A stretch of 38,937 nucleotides of DNA from CAZZBK01 sp964652155 (GTDB taxonomy: Bacteria; Planctomycetota; Planctomycetia; Pirellulales; PNKZ01), in assembly GCA_964652155.1 (NCBI GenBank), contig CAZZBK010000040.1, forward strand, positions 1 through 38,937, read 5' to 3'. The translations under genes were made by a program, and so were the position numbers. Below, one piece after another: positions 1-6,815 of this stretch (position 1 is its first letter; every line of letters begins with the position of its first letter). The notes under the pieces were generated by a model. That model was not told the DNA's origin. It saw only the letters and a list, made by a program, of their open reading frames with translations, and made no database searches.

Positions 1-1341
1 CCCAAGGGGGTGCTGCTCATCGGCCCACCGGGGACCGGCAAGACGTTGCTCGCCAAAGCCATCGCCGGCGAGGCGGGCGTGCCGTTCTTCAGTCTCTCGG
101 GCAGCGACTTTGTCGAAATGTTCGTGGGCGTCGGTGCCGCGCGTGTCCGCGATATGTTCCAACAGGCCGAGGCCAAGAGCCCCTGCATCATCTTCATTGA
201 CGAACTCGACGCGCTGGGCAAAACGCGCGGCACGAGCATCGTCGGCGGCCATGACGAACGCGAGCAAACGCTCAACGCGCTGCTCGTCGAGATGGACGGC
301 TTTGGCAGCAACAGCGGCGTCATTGTGCTCGCCGCGACCAATCGACCCGAAACGCTCGACCCCGCGCTGCTGCGACCCGGCCGATTCGACCGGCACGTGC
401 TTGTCGATCGCCCCGACGTCAAAGGCCGCGAGCAGATCCTCAAGGTGCATGTGCAAAACGTCAAGCTGGACGACACCGTCAAGCTCTGCGAGGTGGCGCG
501 GATCACCTCGGGTTTTGTGGGTGCCGACCTGGCCAACCTCGTCAACGAAGCGGCGCTACTGGCCGCGCGCAAGGGACGCTCGGCCGTCGGCATGCAAGAG
601 TTCAACGAAGGGGTCGAGCGCGTCACGGCCGGCCTCGAAAAGAAGCAACGCATCATCAATGTCGATGAGAAGCAGCGCGTCGCGTATCACGAGAGCGGCC
701 ATGCCCTGGTGGCCTATAGCCTGCCGAACACCGATCCGGTGCATAAGGTGTCGATCATTCCGCGCGGCATTGGCGCGCTGGGCTACATGATGCAACGCCC
801 CGAAGGGGACCGCTACTTGTTGACCCAAGGGGAGTTGGAAAGCCGGCTCCAGGTGCTCTTGGCCGGCACGCTCGCCGAAGAGATGACCTTTCACGACGTC
901 TCGACCGGCGCGCAGAACGATCTCGAACGGGCCACTGAAATCTCGCGCAGCATGGTGATGGAGTACGGCATGAGCCGGCTCGGGCGCGTGTCGTATCGCG
1001 AGAGCAATCGCGCTGCGTTCCTGGCCGGATCGGGCGAGATGGGCCGCGAGCACGTCCATAGCGAGCAAACCTCGCGCGAGATCGACGAAGAAGTCAAGCG
1101 GATCATCAACGAAGCCATCGATCGGGTCCGGTACATCCTCGACACCCGCAAGGCCGCGCTCAAGGCAATGGCCGAGCGGCTCATCGAGCGCGAGGTGATC
1201 GACGGTGCCGAACTCAAGGACATCATCGAGGCCAACTCACCCGGCCCGCTCGTCGTGCCCGGCACCGATGTCGCTCGCCGCGGCAGTCATGCCGAACGGA
1301 CCACCGACACAAACGTGATCGCCCCCGCCGCGGAAAACTAG
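1..1341 (+). CDS. ftsH: ATP-dependent zinc metalloprotease FtsH (5' truncated by window edge)
   Basis: Membrane-anchored AAA+ protease that unfolds and degrades membrane and short-lived cytosolic proteins. The frame is open from base 1, so the N-terminal membrane segments lie outside the window; the GTG at 10 is internal. Fragment numbering: Walker A GPPGTGKT at about residues 8-15, pore motif FVGVGA near 40, Walker B IIFIDELDAL near 63-72, second region of homology with LLRPGRFDR near 124, then the M41 peptidase domain with the zinc motif HESGH at 230-234 and a likely third ligand in NDLERAT near 306. The C-terminal tail is a short hydrophilic stretch. It converges with the lipoprotein gene at 1462-2301, and a long inverted repeat lies between them. 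Planctomycetes often carry several ftsH paralogues; which one this is cannot be told here. Confidence 0.96.
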   Translation, partial: PKGVLLIGPPGTGKTLLAKAIAGEAGVPFFSLSGSDFVEMFVGVGAARVRDMFQQAEAKSPCIIFIDELDALGKTRGTSIVGGHDEREQTLNALLVEMDGFGSNSGVIVLAATNRPETLDPALLRPGRFDRHVLVDRPDVKGREQILKVHVQNVKLDDTVKLCEVARITSGFVGADLANLVNEAALLAARKGRSAVGMQEFNEGVERVTAGLEKKQRIINVDEKQRVAYHESGHALVAYSLPNTDPVHKVSIIPRGIGALGYMMQRPEGDRYLLTQGELESRLQVLLAGTLAEEMTFHDVSTGAQNDLERATEISRSMVMEYGMSRLGRVSYRESNRAAFLAGSGEMGREHVHSEQTSREIDEEVKRIINEAIDRVRYILDTRKAALKAMAERLIEREVIDGAELKDIIEANSPGPLVVPGTDVARRGSHAERTTDTNVIAPAAEN

Positions 1342-1342
1342 C

Positions 1343-1458
1343 AGAAATGATAAGTGATGAGTGCTAAGTGATAAATGGCGCTTGCGCGACTGCGTTGCGA
1401 GAAGGTTGGCGAGCTCCTCTGAACACTTATCACTTAGCACTCATCATTTATCACTTCT
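1343..1458. repeat. 35-bp inverted repeat between convergent genes
   Basis: Two 35-nt arms (1343-1377 and 1424-1458) are reverse complements with three mismatches, around a 46-nt spacer. The arms are AT-rich and made of short related words such as AAGTGATGAGTGCTAAGTGA, unlike the GC-rich genes on both sides. It fills the gap between the ends of ftsH (+) and the DUF4105-like gene (-), so it could act as a two-way transcription terminator. It could also be a dispersed intergenic repeat. Confidence 0.8.
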
Positions 1459-1461
1459 CGC

Positions 1462-2301
1462 TCAGCGTCGTATCTGCACGGCAAAGTCCGGCTGATCGCG
1501 AAACACGTAGGCCTTTTCGTTCACCCGCGCGGCAAGCTTCGTCTGCTCGAACGATCCTTGCGCGACCAGCAACCCGCGATCATACGCCAGCCGGTCGGCT
1601 AGGCCCGGGAACAGGATCTGATGACTGTACGGGATCTTTTGCGTGGCGATGTCGTTCACATGCGCCAGTAAATTGGTCGTGCAGTTGTTCGTGACCGTGT
1701 TGTAGAACTCGGGCTGTGAGTTGAGCTTGTTCACCCGCTGGGCCACGTCCAGGAACAAGGCCTTGGCCTGCGCGGGGTTGGCGATCGTGCGGTAAATATA
1801 GACGTCGCGGAGCAGTTGATTGGCCGTCGTGCCAATGCTGTCGCGCTCGTCGCTGAGCACGTACATGATTTCGTACTGGTTGAAGAACCCGGCGATGGTC
1901 GAGTACCGTTCGCCCGCCTCCTTGCGAATCTCAACGCTCACGTCCAGATACTCCTGGTCATCGAAACCGAAGCTGAGCATCGTGTGGGCCAGGCTCTGGC
2001 TGCCTTGAAACGGCATGACGATGAAGTCGACCGATTTGAGTTGGTCGAGGTCGTACTGCTTGTCGTGCCAACGCGGCTGATAGTTGTCGCTCGAGCGGTA
2101 CTCGCAATGGCGCACGTTATGCACGAGCACCTGCTGATCGGCAATGTCGATCGCGGGAAGCCGCGCTTGGTCTTTGGCCCATACCCGATCGTTCGAGGGG
2201 ATGATCGCTTTGCAGCCGGCGCAGCCGACCGCCCACAACACGAGCAGCCCGGCCAGGGCCGCGCGGCGCGAACGATCAGCGAGCCGTGGCGAGTAGATCA
2301 T
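1462..2301 (-). CDS. DUF4105-like lipoprotein
   Basis: Predicted periplasmic lipoprotein of 279 residues. I prefer the ATG at 2301, because it puts a basic stretch (RLADRSRRAA) and a hydrophobic core (LAGLLVLWAV) before cysteines at GCAGC that could serve as the lipid site. An upstream alternative start at 2436 adds 45 residues with no signal character. The body carries features I associate with DUF4105, the Lnb-type N-terminal periplasmic domain: RWHDKQYDLDQLKSVDFIV, then HTMLSFGFDD, then an Asn/Cys-rich NTVTNNCTTNL segment. Biochemical function is unknown; related domains have been discussed as papain-like (NlpC/P60-type) folds. It stands alone between ftsH and the RidA gene, which is divergent. 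Confidence 0.75.
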   Translation of the reverse strand: MIYSPRLADRSRRAALAGLLVLWAVGCAGCKAIIPSNDRVWAKDQARLPAIDIADQQVLVHNVRHCEYRSSDNYQPRWHDKQYDLDQLKSVDFIVMPFQGSQSLAHTMLSFGFDDQEYLDVSVEIRKEAGERYSTIAGFFNQYEIMYVLSDERDSIGTTANQLLRDVYIYRTIANPAQAKALFLDVAQRVNKLNSQPEFYNTVTNNCTTNLLAHVNDIATQKIPYSHQILFPGLADRLAYDRGLLVAQGSFEQTKLAARVNEKAYVFRDQPDFAVQIRR

Positions 2302-2500
2302 CGGCCGATGCCTGCAAGGGTAACGCTGCACTGCGGTACGAACGAGAATTTCGCGTGCGGGTGAATACCCGCTTTGTGGCTTGGTGGCAAGGTGAGTTTG
2401 CGGCTCGAAGCGCTGATAGCATGCGCGGCTGGACACTCGAAGTGGGGGTGATACAATCGTGGCGTTCGCCTCTCGATAGCACCTTTTGGAGACCCCCGCC

Positions 2501-2974
2501 GTGAGCGCCGAAGCCCGTCTGCAAGCCTATTTGCAGAAACATCAGTTGCAACTTCCTCCGGCCCCCAAGCCGGCGGGCGTGTACAAGCCGGTGCTCATCG
2601 TCGGCAACATGGCCTACGTGTCGGGACACGGCCCATTGCGCAGCGACGGCACGATGATCGTTGGCCGCGTGGGGGTCGAGCTCGATCAGCAAGAGGGTTA
2701 CTTGGCAGCCCGTCAGGTGGGGCTCGCCATTCTCGCCACGCTCAAGGCCAACCTAGGGAGCCTCGATCGCGTCAAGCAGGTCGTCAAAACGCTCGGCATG
2801 GTCTATAGCCCTCCAGGGTTCGACAAGCATCCGGCCGTCATCAACGGCTTCAGCGAATTGTTCGCCGAGATCTTTGGGCCCGACGCGGGTGTCGGCGCGC
2901 GCAGTGCGGTCGGCATGGGCTCGCTCCCCGGCGACATCGCGGTCGAGGTCGAGACGATCGTGTTGATCGACTAG
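2501..2974 (+). CDS. RidA/YjgF/YER057c family protein
   Basis: Small protein of 157 residues in the RidA-like superfamily, whose founding members hydrolyse reactive enamine/imine intermediates from PLP enzymes; many relatives have other or unknown roles. The GTG at 2501 is chosen over the TTG at 2486 because GGAG at 2488-2491 sits 9 nt upstream. Visible features: VLIVGNMAYVSGHGPL in the first strand region, a central helix QEGYLAARQVGLAILATLKA, and the closing GARSAVGMGSLPGDIAVEVE pattern typical of the family. It lies 510 bp from the convergent aminotransferase gene; a RidA role guarding PLP chemistry would suit that neighbour, but this is only inference from position. Confidence 0.85.
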   Translation: MSAEARLQAYLQKHQLQLPPAPKPAGVYKPVLIVGNMAYVSGHGPLRSDGTMIVGRVGVELDQQEGYLAARQVGLAILATLKANLGSLDRVKQVVKTLGMVYSPPGFDKHPAVINGFSELFAEIFGPDAGVGARSAVGMGSLPGDIAVEVETIVLID

Positions 2975-3484
2975 GGAGAGGGACGAGGGGTGAGAGGCTA
3001 GGGGCGAGTGCAGAAGTGATCGTGGACGCGATTGCGCTTGTGGAAAGTGTTTGGTGTTTGGTGTTTGGTTTCAGACCCAAGGCGGCGGCTTTGCCGCCGG
3101 TCGTCGCGAATCGGTTGGCATCGCCTCCATACCTTAGCCCTCGGCGATCGCTGCATCGCAACGTACACCGGGAGTTGTTCGGCATTGCACCTACACTCAA
3201 ACTCCGACCGTGAGGTCGGGGCTCGGAAGAATCGAACAGGCAACGATCGAACCAGGCACCGTCAAACGTGTTCAGAGCCGGTCCGTCTCGGACCGGATGT
3301 GCGACGCCTGGCCCGTCCGTCGTGAAGCGATCGAAGCGAACGACGCGGCGCGGCTCAACCCATCCGGCCTCAGAGGGACCGGCTATGGGGAGTCAAGCAC
3401 CGGAAGCCCGGCGTTTTCCGTCACTCGCGTTGCTCGCCGGGGCGCATTCACTGCGCGGCGGTCCATAGCTTCGTGACCAGCATC
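2975..3484. other. 510-bp intergenic region with palindromic repeats
   Basis: No convincing gene lies between the convergent RidA and aminotransferase genes. It holds a 7-bp stem with a TTT loop at 3083-3099 (CGGCGGC/GCCGCCG), one unit of the CCGGTCC palindrome at 3278-3296, and a half unit at 3371-3387 that matches 17 bp of the copy at 13445-13461. Short open frames here have no family signal. Confidence 0.7.
3278..3296. repeat. CCGGTCC palindrome, single unit
   Basis: Sequence CCGGTCCGTCTCGGACCGG, a 7-bp perfect stem with a 5-nt loop. The identical 19-mer recurs three times at 31376-31461, and a loop variant recurs twice at 13438-13503. Confidence 0.8.
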
Positions 3485-4687
3485 TCAATGGCGCGCTGCT
3501 TTCAAGAACGCCTCGATGCGGTCGAAGCCAGCTTCGAGGTTGGCCATGCTCGTGGCGAACGAGATACGCATGTAACCCTCGGCGCCAAAGGCCGAGCCCA
3601 TCACGGAGGCGACCCCTTGCTGCGCGAGCAGTTGCAAACACCAGTCGGCCGAGTTGTTCACCGCCACGCCCGAGTATGTTCGCCCCAGATGAGCCTGGAT
3701 GTTGCAGAAGGCATAGAACGCGCCCCCCATCTCGGGACAAGTGACACCCGGGAGCGACGCGATCCGCTTGCGGACGAACTCACGGCGTTTGGCGAACTCG
3801 ACGAGCATGGTGTCGACGCAGGTTTGCGGACCTTCCAAAGCGGCCAGGGCCGCGTATTGGCTCACGCTCGATGGGTTGCTGGTCTCTTGGCTTTGCAGGC
3901 CGTCGATCGCCTTGGCGATCGGGAGCGGCGCGAGGAGCCAACCGATGCGCCAGCCGGTCATCGCATACGCCTTGCTCACGCCGTTGATGGTGATGACACG
4001 GTCTTGTAGGCCCGGCCGGACCGTCGCGAAGCTGGCGAACTTGTGGTCGCCGTAGACCAGGCGCTCGTAGATCTCGTCGCTGATAACGGTCAGGTCCTGC
4101 TCGATGACCACGTCGGCCAGCGCGGCCAGCTCGTCGCGCGTGTACATGCTGCCGGTCGGGTTCGAGGGGCTGCAGAGCAGCAGGATCTTGGTCTTGGGGG
4201 TGATGGCCGACCGCAGTTGAGCGGGGCTGAGCTTGAAGTTGCTGGCCTCGTCGGTCGAGACGATCACGGGCTTGGCGCCGGTTAGCTTGACGAGCTCGGC
4301 ATAACTGACCCAGTAGGGGGCGGGAATGATCACTTCGTCGCCGCTATTACAGAGCGTGGTGAAGGCGTTGTGCAGCGAGTGCTTGGCTCCGTTGCTGACA
4401 ATGACCTGCTGCATCGCGTATTCGAGGCCGTGGCTGCGTTGGTAATGCTTGGCGATCGCGGTACGCAATTCGTTGATGCCCGAGCTGGCCGTGTAGTGGG
4501 TGTGACCCTTCTTCATGGCGTCTTGGGCGGCTTCGCAGATGTGGGCAGGGGTGTTGAAGTCCGGCTCGCCGACGCTGAAGTCGAAGACCGTCTTGCCCGA
4601 GGCCTTGAGCTCGCGGGCTTTGGCGGCCATGGCCAATGTGGCAGAGGGTTCAAGAGCTTGGACGATCTTCGAGATCACGGGGGGCAT
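3485..4687 (-). CDS. aspC: Aspartate/aromatic aminotransferase family, class I PLP enzyme
   Basis: PLP-dependent fold type I aminotransferase of 400 residues, most like bacterial class Ib aspartate aminotransferases, which interconvert aspartate + 2-oxoglutarate and oxaloacetate + glutamate. Start is the ATG at 4687; the TTG five codons upstream is less likely. Motifs: FSVGEPDFNTP near residue 40, the glycine-rich YTASSGINELR, LLCSPSNPTGSMYTRDEL, the strand VISDEIYERLVYG that contacts the cofactor, and the Schiff-base lysine K239 in VSKAYAMTGWRIGW. A C-terminal YMRISFATS supplies the substrate carboxylate arginine. It is a single-gene unit. Exact substrate range (Asp, Tyr, prephenate) cannot be settled from sequence. 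Confidence 0.93.
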   Translation of the reverse strand: MPPVISKIVQALEPSATLAMAAKARELKASGKTVFDFSVGEPDFNTPAHICEAAQDAMKKGHTHYTASSGINELRTAIAKHYQRSHGLEYAMQQVIVSNGAKHSLHNAFTTLCNSGDEVIIPAPYWVSYAELVKLTGAKPVIVSTDEASNFKLSPAQLRSAITPKTKILLLCSPSNPTGSMYTRDELAALADVVIEQDLTVISDEIYERLVYGDHKFASFATVRPGLQDRVITINGVSKAYAMTGWRIGWLLAPLPIAKAIDGLQSQETSNPSSVSQYAALAALEGPQTCVDTMLVEFAKRREFVRKRIASLPGVTCPEMGGAFYAFCNIQAHLGRTYSGVAVNNSADWCLQLLAQQGVASVMGSAFGAEGYMRISFATSMANLEAGFDRIEAFLKAARH

Positions 4688-4867
4688 AACGAACTCCGCC
4701 AAATACAGGCAACACCGTTGAAAAGCTCAATCGTAGGCGAGGGTGGCAGAGGGTTCAAGGACCCGCGAAATGCGTGTAGGGCGAGAAAAACGGCACTCTC
4801 AAGGGTCAGCGGGACGTGCTATATTTGCCCGCCTCGCTTTGTTTGCCCTTTCCCCCGAGTAAGTGCT

Positions 4868-6145
4868 ATGGCTCGTAAAGCCTCGTTGGCGGTCATTTTT
4901 CTGACCGTGTTCATCGACCTGATTGGTTTCGGCATGGTGTTGCCGCTATTGCCGATCTATGGCAAAGAGTTTGCCCGTCAGTTGAACCTGGTCGAGGGGG
5001 ACCCCAAGATCGGCTTGCTCGTGGGGAGCCTGATGGCCAGCTTCTCGCTGATGCAGTTTATCTTCTCGCCGATCTGGGGTCGGGTCAGCGATCGGCTGGG
5101 GCGTCGACCCGTGCTGCTCATCGGCCTGGCGGGCTCGGTCGTGTCGTACGCGCTCTTTGGCGTGGCCACGATCATCCGGAGCCTGCCGCTGTTGTTCATC
5201 ACACGCATCGGGGCGGGCATTGCCGGCGCGACCATCTCGACCGCCCAAGCGTACATTGCCGACGTGACCTCGCTCGAGAAGCGCTCGAAGGGGATGGCAC
5301 TGATCGGGGCCGCGTTCGGATTGGGCTTCACGTTCGGCCCGCTGCTCGCGTACCTGACGCTGCTCGAAAGCCCCGGCGAGTTGGGGGCGGGGCCCGGCTT
5401 TGCCGCCGCGGCGCTCTCGCTCGTCGCGCTGCTGTTCGCTTGGTTCCGGCTGAGCGAGTCGTTGCCTCCCAACAATCAGCCGAGCGAGCGGCACTGGTTC
5501 GACTGGAGCTCGCTGCGCGAGGCGCTCGCGACGCCGTCGGTCGCTCCGCTCATGATCACGTCGTTCGTGTGCGTGTTCTCGTTCGCCAATTTCGAGTCGA
5601 CCCTGTCGCTGCTCATCAACGAGAGCGTGGTTCACGCCGGCGGCGAGGCCCTTCACGGCGCAGCCCGGCTGGAGCGTGTGTGCCTGCTGTTCGCCTATGT
5701 GGGCTTTATGCTCATGCTGGTGCAAGGGGGCATTGTGCGGCGGCTAAGCGGCAAGATCAGCGAGGTCAAGCTGGCCTCGGCCGGCGCGGCGCTCGAGATC
5801 TTCGGCTTCGCGTACCTTATCTACGCCAACCGGAGCGAGTCGCTCGCGCAGATTCTAATCGCGCTTGGGGTGATTGTCGGCGGCTTCGCGTTTATCACCC
5901 CGTCGATCAATGGGCTGATCAGCCGGCGCAGCGATCCGAAGAAACAAGGGGGCATCATGGGCGTGTTGCAGAGCGTCAACTCGTTGGCCCGCATCTTGGG
6001 TCCGGTCGTGGGCGTCTCGCTCTATCATCGCCAATCGAGTTTGCCGCTGTTACTGGCCGCCGCGCTGATGTTTGTTGGGCTGCTCTTGGTGCTCTGGTCC
6101 GGTCGCGGCGGGCACGATTATGGAACCGCGGCAGATGTGGTATAA
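4868..6145 (+). CDS. MFS transporter, TetA-like DHA1 family
   Basis: Inner-membrane proton-coupled transporter of 425 residues with about 12 predicted transmembrane helices. The true start is the ATG at 4868; the frame stays open further upstream, but only across DNA antisense to the aminotransferase gene. The first helix IFLTVFIDLIGFGMVLPLLP is typical of tetracycline/multidrug MFS efflux pumps. Motif A, GRVSDRLGRRPVLLIG, follows helix 2 near residues 74-89. Helix 5 carries the antiporter-type GAAFGLGFTFGPLLAY. A central loop is rich in Ser, Pro and Glu. The substrate is not predictable. The stop codon overlaps the likely -10 box of the toxin-antitoxin pair that follows. Confidence 0.92.
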   Translation: MARKASLAVIFLTVFIDLIGFGMVLPLLPIYGKEFARQLNLVEGDPKIGLLVGSLMASFSLMQFIFSPIWGRVSDRLGRRPVLLIGLAGSVVSYALFGVATIIRSLPLLFITRIGAGIAGATISTAQAYIADVTSLEKRSKGMALIGAAFGLGFTFGPLLAYLTLLESPGELGAGPGFAAAALSLVALLFAWFRLSESLPPNNQPSERHWFDWSSLREALATPSVAPLMITSFVCVFSFANFESTLSLLINESVVHAGGEALHGAARLERVCLLFAYVGFMLMLVQGGIVRRLSGKISEVKLASAGAALEIFGFAYLIYANRSESLAQILIALGVIVGGFAFITPSINGLISRRSDPKKQGGIMGVLQSVNSLARILGPVVGVSLYHRQSSLPLLLAAALMFVGLLLVLWSGRGGHDYGTAADVV

Positions 6146-6146
6146 T
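6138..6146 (+). promoter_or_regulatory. Extended -10 promoter of the toxin-antitoxin pair
   Basis: TGGTATAAT is a perfect TATAAT with the TGn extension. It lies over the stop codon of the MFS gene and only 8 nt before the antitoxin ATG at 6155. A weak -35 candidate, TTATGG, sits at 6118-6123 with 17-nt spacing. Initiation 6-7 nt downstream would give a transcript that starts almost at the ATG. This is inference from consensus only, and planctomycete promoter rules are poorly known. Confidence 0.45.
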
Positions 6147-6154
6147 GGTGAATT

Positions 6155-6415
6155 ATGACTCCGAAAATCAGCACTGAATTGCTCGACGCGCTTCGTCAGC
6201 AGGGGAGCCCGCTCGAGGTGCATGACGACCAGACCAACACAGACTACGTGTTAGTCTCGAAGCAGGAGTATCGCCAACTCATTGAACATGAATTTGTTCA
6301 ATGGCTTCAAGTGGGACTCGATCAAGAGTCTCGTGGCGAAGTTGCCGAGTGGGACGTCGCATCGATACGAGCGGAAGCCGGACGTCGACTGGCGGAGCGT
6401 CAACGAGCCTCATGA
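6155..6415 (+). CDS. Putative antitoxin of a ParE-type module
   Basis: Protein of 86 residues, first gene of a two-gene unit. The middle segment DYVLVSKQEYRQLI resembles the start of Phd/YefM-like or planctomycete addiction-module antitoxins, and the acidic, Glu/Arg-rich C-terminus (GEVAEWDVASIRAEAGRRL) is of the kind that wraps a toxin. There is no clear Shine-Dalgarno, in keeping with a near-leaderless transcript. Its stop codon overlaps the start of the next gene in an ATGA arrangement, which implies translational coupling. The antitoxin role is inferred from size, order and partner rather than from a diagnostic motif. Confidence 0.75.
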   Translation: MTPKISTELLDALRQQGSPLEVHDDQTNTDYVLVSKQEYRQLIEHEFVQWLQVGLDQESRGEVAEWDVASIRAEAGRRLAERQRAS

Positions 6416-6705
6416 GCCGTATCGAGCGGACAGCGCAATCGCTGGAGGACGTTTTGGCGATCTGGACCTACATTGCCATCGATCAACTCAGCCCTGACGC
6501 CGCCGACCGTCTCCTGACGCGAGTTGATGTCGTGCTCCGGCTGCTGGCCTCGCAGCCAGAAATGGGTGTGCCCCAAGATCGTTACCGCGCTGGAGTACGC
6601 TCCTTTAGCGTCGGAAACTACGTGCTCTTCTACCGTGCGATCGAAAACGGCATCCGATTAATTCGCGTCCTGCATGGCGCACGTCGATTCGAGAACCTCT
6701 TGTAG
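6412..6705 (+). CDS. ParE/RelE superfamily toxin
   Basis: Protein of 97 residues with the ParE/RelE layout: two N-terminal helices (SRIERTAQSLEDVLAIWTYI and an Ala/Asp/Leu-rich helix DAADRLLTRVDVVLRLLASQ), PEMGVPQDRY, then the strand-rich core VRSFSVGNYVLFYRAI and the closing IRLIRVLHGARRF. Family members either poison DNA gyrase (ParE) or cleave ribosome-bound mRNA (RelE). The sequence pattern VGNYVLFYR...VLHGARR is nearer ParE. The ATG at 6412 overlaps the upstream stop. An alternative start at 6301 would overlap most of the antitoxin and is rejected. Confidence 0.88.
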   Translation: MSRIERTAQSLEDVLAIWTYIAIDQLSPDAADRLLTRVDVVLRLLASQPEMGVPQDRYRAGVRSFSVGNYVLFYRAIENGIRLIRVLHGARRFENLL

Positions 6706-6730
6706 TTGCCACTCTTGCAGGAGGAATGAA

Positions 6731-6765
6731 ACCACGGATGAACACCGATCAACACGGATGAAGGA
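6731..6765. repeat. Short tandem words ACACGGATGAA
   Basis: Three near-repeats of (A)CACGGATGAA / CACCGATCAA follow one another downstream of the toxin gene. The look is that of a dispersed intergenic repeat rather than coding sequence; no other copy is evident in this window. Confidence 0.4.
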
Positions 6766-6815
6766 TGAAAAGGAACGCTGACGCGTCTCCCGTCTCGCCC
6801 CTCGCCCCTCACCCC

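Noticed and set aside
2302..2436. 45-residue N-terminal extension of the DUF4105-like lipoprotein
   Set aside because: It would bury the signal peptide; the ATG at 2301 gives a normal lipoprotein start.
4370..4867. In-frame upstream extension of the MFS transporter
   Set aside because: It overlaps the aminotransferase gene in antisense and has no membrane or family character; the ATG at 4868 begins the first transmembrane helix.
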